64,000 bases of DNA from Lichina pygmaea (taxonomy: Eukaryota > Ascomycota > Lichinomycetes > Lichinales > Lichinaceae), in assembly GCA_963422465.1 (NCBI GenBank), contig OY730174.1, positions 806,001 to 870,000 of the forward strand. Direction: 5' to 3'. Below the pieces are notes generated by a model that was not told where the DNA came from, searched no databases, and saw nothing but the letters and a program-made list of their open reading frames with translations. The first letter of the stretch is position 1, and every line of letters begins with the position of its first letter. Positions 12,358 to 24,793 of the stretch are shown here, piece after piece. The translations under genes were made by a program, and so were the position numbers.

Positions 12358-15199
12358 ATGGTCATGGACATTGAACCTTCCGAGGATGCCGTCTTGCAGC
12401 TCATTGCTATGGGATTTGCTCTCAACCGCTCCGAGGCGATAGCCAGGTTGAAGGTACCTAGTCGCTGGTATTGCCCGAAAGGTAAATGTCTTACGTGTGG
12501 TCTAGGAAAATGGCAACAACCTCCAGAAAGCTGTAGATGCAATCCTTGATCCACCTCAGAGCAACGCAATAGAGGCCCAGGTACGTCTTTGACCCGGGCA
12601 GGAAGGCGGCATGGCCCTTCTGAGTTAATCCAGTACCAGCTCCAATCCAACAACGTTTGGGACGAGAGGGGCTTTGCCGGAGACAGAAGTAATCATACCG
12701 ACGGGGATGTGGCAAGTGAGAAGCTCCAGGAACAACAGGCAAGAAGCTCGCACTTTCCTCGAAGCGGATACTGACTATGACGATCCTTCCTCTAGTGTAT
12801 GGCAGCCAGCCCGGTTGTCTTCAACCGAATATCTTCAGCGCGCCGTCGAGACCGCCCTCAAGGATGAGCAGCCAGCCTGTCATAGATTTGACTGCGGCAC
12901 ATAGTGCGGGTACGAACAAGCCCCACCATGACCTTCTGCAGGCAGCTAAGCAACACGCTCCTCCCAGCCGATCCCAGCAAGAGCTTGGGTGCCGATCAAC
13001 GCGAGGAACAAGATGTTCAGCGTGCTATGGAACTATCGATGACCGAAATGGGACCACAAGAGAGCGGTGTGGTTCACCCTCGGGCTGTCCACTTCGGTCC
13101 TGCTCGCCAGGATGTCGAGTATGAGGCGACCAAATGGTCCCTGACGACGACGGCGGAGATCCACCTCTCTCCGGAACCCGCCGAAAGGAGGCATGTCCCT
13201 GGCGAGCCCCGCTGTCTGAGACCTGGGCCCTCTGCTCACTCTATCGCCCCTTTCCTCACCATTCTACACACGATCCCGCTGGGAAGGGAGGCTTTGCTCT
13301 GCCACGACCATGCGCTGCAGCATTATGGGTACGACGATGACTGGTGGAACGGCGCCTCGGTCACGGCACCGAGGATCAAGCATCTCGACGACGGCATCTC
13401 CCTGTCTGGGTCAGAAGAGATCATGTACGAGACGCAGCGGCTGATGGCCTTTCTGGACGGCACGGAACGAGCGTATGGATCGGCCGAGGCACTTGGGCGG
13501 CTTGATCATACCAGCAACGACGACGCCGACCAGGTGCTGGGCAGATACATCCAATCGTGGCAAGATGTCGTGACGCAAAAGACAGGATCGATTGCATACT
13601 CCAAGGTGTTTCTGTCGGTTGGGGTGAAACTTCATACCCCGACCAGCGAGGAGCTCGGTCGGCAGCCCTTCAGCGTTCTGGATCTGCAGATCAACCATAG
13701 CATGGCACAGTCAGCGCAGACGTTGTACGAAGCCATGGACGAGATGATCTGGGAGGGATCGCTGACCAGCGATGAGACGATGGCTTACTTGGAGACCGTC
13801 GGCGACATCTTTACCGTTCGCGTGTACCGGACCGACACCAGAAACGGCCCGCGCGGGATCGACATCCCGGCTGTCTGGTATCCGGACCGTTACCTGGAAA
13901 GCTCCAAGGACATGGCGAGGGAGATGAGAGCAAAGAAGGCCGACGTGCACCGGTCCATCGATCGAATGGAACAGCTACGGACAGCGCTGACGACTTACCA
14001 GCCGGCGGATGCGCGGATCGGCTTCGATCCGAGGGTGTTGCTACGGTCGACGATCGAGCACCTGGGTCGACCTCAGGAGGCTGATGAGGAGGCTAGCTCT
14101 GCCGAGGACGATCGCGCTGCACGGTCCGACACCCTGGATCACGAGGATGGCCGGTCGGCGACGGTGCAGCAGCTGAAGGCAATCTACGAAAGCGTGATGA
14201 AGAAGCTACAAGGTGTGTGCATCTGGCAGCCGCTCGGCGATGGCGTCTAACGATCAAGGCAGTGCTAGATGAACAGAAGGCAAAGGCTCGGGAGAGTCTG
14301 AGGGAGGTCTCTGCTCTCTTTACACGGCCATCGGACGAACGCGACGCTGTCGTGAGGCTTCCATACACCCTGCGGGGCATTAGCACCGACACGCACATCA
14401 CCTACGTTCTGCATCCCGTCGAGGACGGAATAGAGAGCGACAGTGTCAAGGAGTCGCAGGGGAAGCAGGGCGACAGCGACAGCGATGTCGAAGGGCAGTC
14501 TGAGCGGGTTCCTTCGTCGTGGAAATGGTGGAGGATTGATTTCTCGCCTAGCGACTCGAAGCCCGTGAGCAAGATGGCAAGTCAAGGAGTCTCTTTTGAA
14601 CCCGTTGCAGAGGGGATTCTCGTCGTTGTTCCTTCGCGTGTCGACGGTCGGAGATACCACGTCACGACGAGAAGTCTCGTGCTGCTGCAACGGAGCGAGC
14701 TAACCGTTCAATGGGTCGCGCAGAAGGTGTCGGAAGACGATGTGCTGAGAGCAGCCCGTGAAGAAGGCCGCGCTGTTCTGCTGGTGTATGCCAACGCGGT
14801 GGCGATGGATCCGGCTCATACGCGACCGTTGCCCGCGGCATTGGCGGCAAGTATTTTCGTTCGAGGGCTGCACCATCCTGCTGATGATGATTTGAGCAGA
14901 GTTTTGTGCGAAAGGACAACCTCGCATTTGCCAACGAGCTGCAAGGCTCCGACTCCTCTGAGCCGGATCAAGTCCGCAAGCCGCCTGGAGATCGAAGGGC
15001 TAGTGGAAGTGTCCCGAACAGGGAGGCGGCATTGGGGGTGGAAGACGTCATGCGGATCCCGTGGGGCGGTGACTATGGGCCGGAGAAGACGGCTACCAGT
15101 AGTAGCCACGCCGCCGCTACGGTCTCGACGGTCAGCGGCCGAAAGAGGAGGAACGTCGACACTGCACAGCAAGATGACGCGCCAGGCGAAGACGACGAA

Positions 15200-15297
<98 letters not shown>

Positions 15298-15406
15298 TGA
15301 CACCGACTCGCTGCGTGTGCAGGTGGACAGCAACGGCAACGCCGGTAGCCGATCGTCCAGTCCGATGCTGGATCGTCGTGCGAACCCGGGAGCAGAGCCG
15401 GAGTAG
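12358..15406 (+). CDS. UBA/UIM protein with a USP-like (C19) domain, probably non-catalytic
   Basis: Seven exons (12358-12453, 12506-12580, 12634-12715, 12796-12909, 12968-14212, 14263-14858, 14900-15406) give about 904 residues. The 14213/14263 junction could shift by a few bases. The N-terminus is a UBA-type ubiquitin-binding helix bundle (VLQLIAMGFALNRSEAI, then NNLQKAVDAIL). PVIDLT follows, and then a UIM (DVQRAMELSM) near residue 136. From about residue 200 it resembles the fungal family related to USP25/28-type deubiquitinases: FLTILHTIPLGREALL, YGYDDDWWNG, and near the C-terminus LLVYAN. No GNTCxxN-like cysteine box is visible at the expected place (AHSIAPFLT), so it may bind ubiquitin without cleaving it. 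The tail contains an Asp run of about 35 residues followed by DTDSLRVQ. Family resemblance is recognised from motifs only. Confidence 0.75.
15199..15297 (+). repeat. (GAC)n trinucleotide repeat coding poly-Asp
   Basis: Roughly 33 consecutive GAC codons lie in the last exon of the UBA/UIM/USP-like gene. The repeat is nearly pure, so length polymorphism is likely. The same DNA reads as poly-Thr or poly-Arg in other frames; the Asp frame is the one linked to conserved upstream exons. Confidence 0.95.
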
Positions 15407-16662
15407 AATGTGTAGGATACAACCAACGACTCGATACAGCGAACAGGCGATACCAAGTAGCTGAAAATTCTTGTATTCCAACGGTTCATTTGGATCCCTC
15501 TGTAAAGTTCGTCGCATAGCAGCAGCATCACCTATCAAGACTGGGCATACCGCACGTAGTCCGTTCAAAACTGGGCAGACTCAAGTCCTGTGGACCGAGT
15601 GACCGGGAGACAGTCGACTCTTATCGGAGTGCAGTTGTGGGGGCTCGGCGGGGCTCTGCTCGACAGAATTTACTTTTACTTGCTCGACAGATCTGATGAT
15701 GATCAAATCTGTATCGAAGCCGAAGCTTGGGGGGGGGGAGAGTCACTCAAGATGACAAGAGCCGAGCCTGGACGACGAAGCTGATCCTCGGGAGAAAGTT
15801 GGTGCTGGGGAATGGAGTTCAGTTTGATGCCTCAAGACAGAGTGGTTTTTTTTGGGGGGGGGGATGAAGATGAGAGATGCTGCTCAAAAGCTGAAGCTCT
15901 CAAGTTTGAAGTATGATGTATGAGTATGTGATGTGTGATGTAAGATACTCGAGTATCTGCCCACAAGATGGACTTGATGCCGAAATTGATGTTGAAGTGG
16001 ACACTCAAGCCACAACACCCCCCAATACACGATGGATTGCTGGTTGGACTTTGAAGCTCAGGTTCAAGGGTAGAGTACTACAGTATCTGAAGATGTGTGT
16101 GTGATATGTGATGTGTGATGGGTGATGTGTGACATGTAATGTGTCGTGTGTGAGTATGCCGGATGTGTTGTCTGAGTTATATCATGATCTGCCATGTACT
16201 CGTACAGTATCCTCCGGTATGTACTGTACTGTACCAACCATAAGGGTGATGATGGCAGGTATTTTTCATACCTCCCTCTCTCTCTCTCCTTCTTCCAAGG
16301 AAAAAGGTTACAATGATGCTAAAACTTTGAAAATGACAAAGTTGATGATGAAGTTGAGGATGATGAAGCTCAGACGAGAATCAATGATAAGGCTGAAGAT
16401 GATGGTATTACTGTAGGATGTGCGATGAAAGAATGTGTCATGAAGGATGTGTGATGCCACTGACGGTGAATGCTGATGCATAAGAAGACGTGTTCCACTC
16501 TCTTTCTCTTGTCATTATCCACCCCCGCCCTCTCTTCCTTTAATACGCTCACACACATACAACTCAAGTCCATCTTCAGTTCTCACTCCATCTCGTCTTG
16601 AGTTCATTCCCTTCCAATCTCACACCGCATCTCGCACGGCATCTCCCTTCCCCGTTCCATCT
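15407..16662. other. Convergent intergenic region (3' ends of USP-like gene and SAC3)
   Basis: No gene was recognised. The region is rich in TGTGATG-like and GATGAAG-like imperfect repeats at about 15910-16450, has short G runs near 15730 and 15855, and a CT-rich stretch at 16490-16660 next to the SAC3 stop. Confidence 0.5.
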
Positions 16663-19600
16663 CTAGCTTCGATACCAACTCCGACTCCGACTGCGGCCGT
16701 CCAACCAATTGTGAATGCCGTTGCGCGACCACGACTCTCTTTTGGCGGGAGTCGCGTTCGGCGTCTGACTCGGTCTCTTGGACGTCACGCTCTTCGACGC
16801 CGTTGGCGTCACGCCCGTCGAGGTCGTCGGAGCCTGGCTCTTGGAAGCCGTCGCACCCTGCGATTGTCGTCCGAGCAACGCCTGCTTCCAGCGCTCCTTT
16901 TGCTTGTCAATCTCCGACCGGTAGAAGGCGATGCATTCCTCCATCGCCTCGTTGATGCGGCGCACTCGTGCGAACAAGTCGTCGTCGTCGTCCTTGGCGT
17001 TCGTGACCTTGGTCCTTTTCCGCGCTGGTTCGGGCTCGTGTCTCGGAGGCGACTGCGCTCTCGCGTCGGCTGGCTTGCCGGCGCCTTCTCCTTCGCTCGA
17101 GTCGTCGAGCACGATGACGTCTTGAGCAGCCGACGCTGGCCCTGCCGCTCCAGTGCCGTTGGTTTTGGGTGCCCGCTTGGATTGGTCGTGCTCCCTGACG
17201 AGAGCCGGCTGAGCAGCCTCCTCTTCCGTGACATGACTGTAGCGAGGCGACGCAAAGGTCGAGAGTATCCACGGTGGTGGCTTGCTCTTAGGCTGCCTCA
17301 GGCTGTCGTCGCTGCCGCTTTCACTGCCGCCCTCCTGCCCGTTGCTCTCGTCGAACGACCGTTTCGAGCCCGTCCTCGGCGACGGCGGCATGCCAAAAGG
17401 CTGGACGGAGCCGTTGGGCAACAGCTCGAGCCCCGCCGCCTTGAGCCGCCAGAGATCTGACTTGGTCGTGTCGTGAATGCCGAACTTTACGACTGCCGCG
17501 CGGGCGCTGGTCGACTTGGTCGCACCGACTATCGAGCCGCCCGACAGTAAAGCCGGGCCGCGGTGGGACCGTCGCCGTTCCTGACCCCCGGATGAGCCAG
17601 CGCCGCTGGTCGAAGCCCGTGCTGCTCGCCTCGCTGGATCTGCGTCGAACTCCGTGCGCGACCGCTTATGCCTTCCGAGCTCCGGCTGCGAAGCCGACAG
17701 CAGAGAGGCTTCGAAGACCCGCCGCTGCTTGCGCTTGGCCCCTTCGACCATGTCGTCGGCGATAGTCTTGGCCGTCAACTCGCTCTTTCTCTTCTTGCCC
17801 TGCTGCTCCTGTTTCTGCCGCTCGCGCGACTCGTTGATGAACTGCCGCAAGCGAGACCGACTCTCCAAGCCGTGCCGTATCGTTGCCCGTCGCTCGGCAA
17901 CGCGTCTCCATCGACGACAGTATCGTTCCGTGACCTTCCGTCGACGAAAGTCTCGTGCACGCTGTTCCTCGTACTCGTCTCTCACCGAGCCCACGACATC
18001 CGGTAGCAATTGCGTCTCGAGCTGGTCCAAGAGCCCACCCTCGGCTGCGACCACCGACGTGCTCAGCTGCTCTGGTACTTCAGGGCTGGGCTCGGGTCGT
18101 TTCGTCTCTTGTCCGCCAGTGCTGGTTGGGCTGGACATGGCGCTGCCCTCTCCGGTCGGTGGCAGCTCTTGTGCGGCAGGCGCGAAAGTGACTTTCTTGG
18201 GAAGGTCTGGGGCAGCAATGTCTGCTGTCGATGGCGTCGGGGCCAGAGAAGAAGGTGGAGCCTGATAAGGAGCCGCACCAGAGAACAATGTCGGGGCTCC
18301 TTCCGGTATAGCTTGTGCCTGAGCTGCGTCTGAGAAAAGCGTCGAAGCTGCTCCTGGTGCAGCCTGTCGCTGTGATGGTTGTTGGGCCAGTAGACTGGCT
18401 GGCCCCGGTGCGGATTGCGTCTTAGCTGCGCCAGAGAACAGTGTCGACGCTGCTCCCGCTGTAGCTTGCGTCTGGGCTGCGCCGAAAGGTATCGAAGCCG
18501 CTCCAGGTGCAGCTTGAGTCTGAGGTGCGCTAGAGAACAATGACGAAGCTGCTCCCGGTGCAGCTTGGGTCTGAGCCGCGCCGAAAGGTGTTGAAGCTGC
18601 CCCAGGTGTAGCCTGTGTCTGGGCTGCGCCAAAGAGGGTCGAAGCTGCTCCAGGGGTAGCCTGTGTCTGGGCTGCGCCAAGAGGCGAAGCTGCCCCAGGC
18701 GCAGCTTGTGTCTGAGGTTGGGGTAGTAGAGCAGCTGGCCCCGGTGTGGCTTGTGTCTTAGCTGCGCCAGAGAACAATGTCGAAGCTGCTCCCGGTGCAG
18801 CTTGGGTCTGAGCCGCGCCGAAAAGGGTCGAGGCCGCTCCAGGTGTAGCCTGTGTCTGGGCTGCGCCAAGAAGGGTCGAAGCTGCCCCAGGTGCAGCTTG
18901 TGTCTTGGCTGCGCCAGAGAACAATGTCGACGCTGCTCCCGTTGTAGCCTGTGTCTGAGCTGCGCCAGAGAACAGTGTCGAGGCTGCTGCCGGTGCAGCT
19001 TGCGTCCGAGCCGCGCCAAAGAGGGTCGAAGCTGCTCCTGGTGTAGCTTGCGTCTGGGCTGGGCCAAACAGGGTCGAAGCTGCCGCAGGTGCGGCCTGTG
19101 TCTTAGATGCGCCAGAGAACAGTGTTGGAGCTGCCCCCGATATGGCTTGTTGCTGCGATGGAGGGGGCGGTAGAAGGGATGACCCCGAAGCTGGTTTCGG
19201 CAGCGATGGTTGGGCCATCAGGAGAGGCCCTTGCGGCGAAGCGGCAGAGAGTGCTGGGGCCGTGCTAGAGCCAAGGGCCGGAGATGCACTGGTGGTAGAT
19301 CCCAGCACAGTTGAACCAGGTGCAGCAGCGCCCGACTCGGAAGGCTTCCCGTCCCTGGAAGATGCTTGCGTGAAGACAGAAGTCGTTGGAGGTTTCTGTA
19401 AAGGCGATGGTTCTGCGGAGACTGGGGATTCCTGCGACGGGAAGAATCGTGCGAGTGCAGCTGCACTTCGTGGCGACACGGTCGTCGAGGGGTCGATGTG
19501 GACGGTCGGACTCGAAACGGTTGCTTTGACACGCTCTGCTCGATCGTCCGGGATGAACAGCGATTCTTCCGGGGACGCAATCGTCGTTGATGTTGTCGTT

Positions 19601-22195
19601 GTTGTCGTCGTTGTCTGTTGAGGGGTTGCCTGTGCTGGCCGAGGAGGGAAAGGGGTACTGCTCAGGTTAGACTGGAGGGAGGGGTCGGTGGACTCGGCCA
19701 CCGGGACGCTAGATTTGTTCGGCTCATCGTTGCTGCCTGTTACGGATCCGGAGGGCGTCACCGTAGAAGGCGCTGGCCCATGCGCTGGTTTTGCAAAGCC
19801 CGAGAACGGAGTCGAAGAGCTCGGCGCGAAGATGGATGGTTGGGTGCCGTGTGATTTCGAATCAAGGGGCTTTGACCGAAAGAGAGTGGACGTCGACGGC
19901 GCGCCGAACGCACTCTGCGCCGTCGCAGGGCTGCCAAAGGCAGGGGCACCGGATGCGGCGCCACCGCTGCTTTTGCCGAGTGCGGATAAGCTCGGAGAGA
20001 GACCGGGAGGTTTTGCCAGGACGCCGGTGTCGGCGTTTGCGGACGTCGCTGCGGCGAGAGGGCTCGAAGCGCGCGATCGGTTCGATCCTGCTGTGAAAGC
20101 TGCCCAGCCGTCCAAAGGAGCCGCCGCCTTGAACGGGTTCGGAACCGGAGCCTGAGAGGCACCCGGGCTTGGGGTGTCGAACGGATTCTTGACGGTCGTC
20201 GCCGCTGCCGTCTTCTGGCCAGTTTGCGCGCCCGTCGACGTCGTGCTTTCGAGGGGATTTGGGACCTTGGGGGCGCGCAAGTCGACTGCCGGGGTGGCAC
20301 CCGCCTTCTCCGGCGGCGTGATCGTGACGGGGGCTCGGGTGGGCTCGGCAGTCTGGGTCGTCTCGAGCGGCTTGGCTGGCACGGTCAACGGTCGTCGGGC
20401 CTGCAAAGGCGACTTCGTCGACGGAGGAGCCTGCAACGCCGGCCCTGGCGTTTCTCTTGTCGGCTGGGGAGCTGATCCGGTCACCGACGCCCCTTCGCCG
20501 ACCGCGTCGTTGGCGACCGCTTCCGTTGCCCGAGTCTCCTTGAACGGGAGGCCATGGATGACCTGGGGCAATGTCCGTCCACGCCGCTTGTGCTCGACCA
20601 CCTTCTCCGAGAAGGGCTGCTTGAGCGAGTTGTTCGGGTCTAGCAGGCGAGCAGGTCCGGTCCTGAGCATGAGGTGCGGGGCACCGTCGGTGCCTTCCGC
20701 GACCCGCATGCCGCACGCTTCGCAGAACTGCTGGGCTTGGGCCGCTTCGTCGAAGCCCAGCATGTCGGCAAGAAACTGCATGCTGCAATCTCCCACGGAT
20801 ATCTTGCTCCGGTGGCCGATCCTGATGGCCGTCAGGGCGTCGTGCCGCACGTTGTTGAACTGAATCTCGGCCATGCACGCCATCGTGTAGGACACTCGAC
20901 TCGATGCGACGAGGCGGAAGAACTTTCCGTAGCTGTTCTGAGCGATCTGGATCTTGCCGGAAGGTCGCAGCGGTCCGTAGCCGTCGTGGGTGTTGGTGAC
21001 CAAGGTGTACAGTTCCAAGCCGGTCTGGAATCGCGGGTGGTAGTATATGTCGGGCCTCTTGCGGCCGAGCTCGATGGCGTCGGACTCGGTGTACTGGTCG
21101 TGCAGATGCATGAGGGTCTTGTACGCTCGGAACTCGGGCTCGTTGGGGCTGGGAACGCGGCGATAGGCCAAGATGTCGTAGAACTCGACGAGCGACAGCA
21201 GCGTCTTGTTGAGCTGCTCGCGTTCGTTGTGGGCGACAAAGTCTCCGTTGCCGAGGTCGGGCCTCGACAGCTCGTGGAGGGCATGGATGTGGAACCTGGC
21301 GATGAGCTCGTAGCAGTCGACCGTGATCTGGAGATCGGTCGTCCTGAAGCCTTCGACGTTCTGCAGCGTAAAGTCGTTCCTGATGCTCCTGGTTCGGTCC
21401 CAGACGAAGGCGTGGACCTTGGCCAGGGGTTGCTCGCCTCCGACGACCTTGTCGATCAGGTACTCCAGCGTTTTCTAGGACGGCGTAAGCATCCGGTCGG
21501 GCACGAGGACTCGCCCGACGACCCAACATACTCGGAGCGTCTGGGCCGACCGAACATCCGAAGGCAGCTGTGCGTCGTCTCCGGCGGCCGAGCGTCGGAA
21601 CCTCTTGACCATGCGTTCCTGACAGGGCACGTCGACGCCGTCCGGACCGGGCGCCTTCTCCGACGGATCGACGGCGCGACGCACGATCCGCTCGACCCTC
21701 TCGAAGCGCGGACACATGTCCGGGCAGGTGCCCCTGAAGGTGATGGCATCCTTGAGCCGGCGCTGCTTGTTGGGATCGTCGACGAGGTCGTTGGCGATGG
21801 CGTGGGCGCGCTCGGCCTCCCGATTCTTCTTGAGCTATTGCAGGAGCGCGCACACGTTACGACGGAGACCTGTACAAGATTAGAAGAGGGCGGGGGACGA
21901 CACTCACCAGCGCGTAGTGGTCGGCCGTGCTCGTGGGCTCGCCCTGCGCGGTGCCGGACGTGGCGGACCCGTCTGGCACGCCGAACCGGGCCTTGCGATC
22001 GACGCCGCCACGGGAAGGCTTCAGTTTCTCGGCTTGGCCCCGAGTATGCTGGTTCGGGTGCGACTGGGCTCTGGACGGGCCACCTCGCCCTCGCTGTCCT
22101 CTCCACGAGTCGTGGCGGTTGCCTCGACCGCGGCCGCCGTTCTCGTGCTTTCGCTCCGCACCCCGATGACCTCCGCCCTTCTTTGTCTGGCGCAT
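16663..22195 (-). CDS. SAC3: SAC3/GANP-family nuclear mRNA export factor
   Basis: SAC3 is the scaffold of the TREX-2 complex, which links transcription to mRNA export at nuclear pores. Three exons (22195-21908, 21834-21532, 21474-16663) sum to 5403 nt, 1800 residues. Both introns remove in-frame TAG codons and rejoin conserved sequence. The N-terminus is Arg/Gly-rich. The SAC3/PCI-like domain follows at roughly residues 100-420, with ITFRGTCPDMCPRFER, then RSIRNDFTLQNVEGFRTTDL, DCYELIARFHIHAL, YRRVPSPNEPEFRAY and ACMAEIQFNNVRHDALTA. The middle is a low-complexity Ser/Thr/Pro/Ala region with about 15-17 copies of a TLFGAAQTQATPGAAS-like unit, resembling FG-nucleoporin repeats. The C-terminal third has a charged coiled-coil (RQKQEQQGKKRKSE) and a basic tail. 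It is divergent from NTA1. Confidence 0.93.
18260..19150 (-). repeat. Imperfect tandem repeats coding FG-like (TLFGAAQTQ) units in SAC3
   Basis: A stretch of imperfect direct repeats with unit lengths of about 51-66 bp lies inside the SAC3 coding region. Each codes Ala-Ala-Ser-Thr-Leu-Phe-(Gly/Ser)-Gly/Ala-Ala-(Gln/Lys)-Thr-Gln-like segments. Copies differ by point changes, so the array is not a recent expansion. Leu-Phe-Gly pairs occur in many units, as in nucleoporin FG repeats. Confidence 0.85.
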
Positions 22196-22633
22196 CTTGT
22201 AGATAGAAGCTGGGGTTGACCGGAGATGAAAGGCTGGTTCTTAAGGCCGTCGCGCGAGTCGGTCGGTGTCGAGCGACAGGAGGTCCAGCCGGACGGAGCC
22301 GAGAAGTGATGTTGCTGCTTCTCGAGTGACACGGCAAGCTTTCAAGTGGTTCGGGGAGGCCGTGTTATCTGCAGGGCAAGCATTTTCTAGGACAGTCATC
22401 GCTTAGTGAGTGCCCACCGATGCGTGCTAGCAAGGGCAACGACGACGTCAAGTCAAGTCTGAATATTCTCAGTTGCGACGCGAACGGCCGAATGTGAGCA
22501 GCAAGGTGCTTGGCGCCGGATCAATGTTTCTCCGGCCCGGCCACCAGCAACGCCGCAGGTGCTTTCTCACCTCTGCTTCTACAATGGACATGGACCGCCA
22601 CGATATTTGCTGAGAGACACTTCGATCGTCGGC

Positions 22634-23815
22634 ATGCGGATCGGGTGTCTTCAGTTCGGCCCGGTCTTGGGCGATGTCGAGGGCAACATCGCTCGGGCCG
22701 AGTCTCTACTGGAGTCGTCGTCGTCGTCGTCGGCCAGTGGCCTGGACCTGGATCTGTTGATGCTGCCGGAACTGGCCTTTTCCGGTCAGATCCCAACGCT
22801 CTCATACAATGCCCGATTGTCTCTTTGTCTTGTCACTCTGCTCTCTTTCCTGGAGAAAGCAGTCGTCTTCTGACTCAGTTCAAATTGGAATCTGTCTCGA
22901 TCTACTCCTGTTGCTCGTTCGCGTTTGCCCGAAACCTCTGGGCATGCTGACGTTCATCCGAACGGCAGGATACAACTTTTCTTCCCTCGATGCCATCTCG
23001 CCGTATCTTGAACCTACCGCGTCCGGACCATCTGCGGCCTGGGCAGTTCGAACCAGCCGACGTCTGCACTGCCATGTATCCGTTGGCTACCCGGAGGTCA
23101 CTGACCGGCCCTCCCTTGCGCGCTACAACTCCGTTGTGCTCGTTGATCCCAATGGCGGAGTAGTAGTGAACTACCGCAAGAGCTTCTTGTACTACACGGA
23201 TGAGACTTGGGCAGGGGAGGGACCGACCGGATTCTACGCCGGCACTGTCCCAGGCTTCGGAGACGTGGCCATGGGAATCTGTAAGGATCTTCCTCCATCT
23301 GTGTCTAGTGTATAGATGCACCCACGTTCGATCCCATGGACAGACCTCAACGGATGGCGCCGCCATTGTCGAATTGACGTCTGATCCCATCTCCGATATC
23401 GTCAGGCATGGACATCAACCCGTACCGCTTCGAGGCTGCCTGGACGGCGTATGAGTTCGGCAGGCACGTACGGACGCGGTCGTCGGACACCGTTCTCGTG
23501 ACGATGGCCTGGCTGACGTCCGAGTCCCTGGCCTGCCCGGTCGACCGAGCAGAGGAGCCCCACATCGAGACGCTGTCGTACTGGCTCGCGCGCCTGCAGC
23601 CGGTGCTCGACCTCCGGGACGGGAAGGAGAGGGTGTTCGCCTTCTGCAACCGGTCCGGCAGCGAGGGCGCGGCGCACTACGCCGGGACCAGCGCCGTGCT
23701 CAAGATCAAGGACGGTGTCGTGGCGTTGTACGGCCTCCTCGGCCAAGGCCAGGAGAGACTGCTCGTGGCTGACACCATGGACGAGGGTCAAGCCAGACGC
23801 ATCTACATGAAATGA
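22634..23815 (+). CDS. NTA1: Protein N-terminal Asn/Gln amidohydrolase (Nt-amidase, nitrilase superfamily)
   Basis: NTA1 deamidates N-terminal Asn and Gln, turning tertiary into secondary destabilising residues in the Arg/N-degron pathway. Exons 22634-22784, 22969-23280 and 23406-23815 sum to 873 nt, 290 residues. The nitrilase triad is visible: Glu in LMLPELAFSGYNF, Lys in VNYRKSFLYYTDE and Cys in DVAMGICMDINPYRFEA. The catalytic Cys (about residue 155) is coded by a TGC codon split T|GC over the second intron. Intron 1 is 184 nt and intron 2 is 125 nt, longer than most introns here. A Ser run (TCG repeat) sits in the first exon. At 290 residues it is shorter than yeast Nta1 (457), but all three catalytic blocks are present. 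Confidence 0.88.
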
Positions 23816-24212
23816 GAGATGGAGAACGAGAAGGAGAGAGAAGAAGAGAAGGACACTCGTCCGTCTTCTCCATGGCTTACCATGTCCCCCTCTTTTCGCA
23901 ACTCTAGACCGCGAGATTGAAGGCCTCTTCAATCTCGCGGCCGTCGTACTGTGCCGTACGCCAATAGCATCGATCCCGGTCACGTGGAGAGAGAGCGAGA
24001 GAGATGCTTCCACGTGCCCCCGACCGCTCAAGTCACAGGACTGGTACCAGCACTGTAGAAGCGACGGGAAGTCACGATGTCGCGCGACCGTCAGGGCTTA
24101 TAAAGATTTTTTTTACCTCAACGTCGCTCCCTCCCGTTTTCTCCCTCATCCGTCCGCTGCCCTACACCACATCTCCTCTCGGTTAGTTCGTCTGGACACG
24201 GTGTCGATGGCT

Positions 24213-24255
<43 letters not shown>

Positions 24256-24793
24256 TGACAATATCCAAGCATCGCCTGGCGAGCGGCTTGGACGGGGCAT
24301 GTCTACAGGAAGCGATGGTGTCGACTGCTCGTCGACGACGACGACGAAAGAACGAGAAGAGATTCGGACAAAGACACGAGATGAGCAGCCTTCCATTATG
24401 GATGTCGCAAGCCCCGAGAACATGAAGCGCCCTAGATCAAAGTCACCCGCGCAGGGAAAGTGTGTGCCCGACAAGCAGTTTGAACTGGCGGCACCGTCAC
24501 GGACCGAAGCAAGCAAGGAAACACAAAGGGTAAGCAGCCCCACGACAGAAATCCGAATAACCATCTCCACGCCATCTTGTCGTATCCGAACTCATCTCTT
24601 CCCCACCCCCTTCCTGCTCCCCCCATTCGCCTGCAAAAGTCGTCGAGACAACTCCGGTCGCCTGAGAAAAGCAGGAGAGAACGCCGAGACGAGCCTGCTG
24701 CACAGACTTCCGTTGCGGTCGAATGAAGGGGAACGGCGGCGAGCGAGAACAGACGGAACGAAGAACAAGATGCGGCAGGGCCGACGACGGCGC
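23816..24793. other. Intergenic region between NTA1 and CBF1 3' ends
   Basis: Convergent region. It contains an inverted pair of CACGTG boxes at 23991-23996 and 24011-24016, an (ACG)n run at about 24211-24255 and a second short GAC run at 24332-24348. Open frames cross it, but none carries a motif I recognise. Confidence 0.45.

Noticed and set aside
15073-15531. Poly-Ser, poly-Val, poly-Arg and poly-Thr frames over the GAC repeat
   Set aside because: They are shadows of the (GAC)n repeat; only the poly-Asp frame joins conserved upstream exons by canonical splicing.
21475-21531. In-frame TAG in SAC3
   Set aside because: It is the acceptor end of a GTATGT...TAG intron of 57 nt; splicing rejoins conserved SAC3 sequence. 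The second TAG near 21836 is likewise at an intron end.
24210-24255. Possible small gene starting at the (ACG)n run with poly-Thr
   Set aside because: Only a simple repeat followed by sequence without motifs; no splice-supported continuation.
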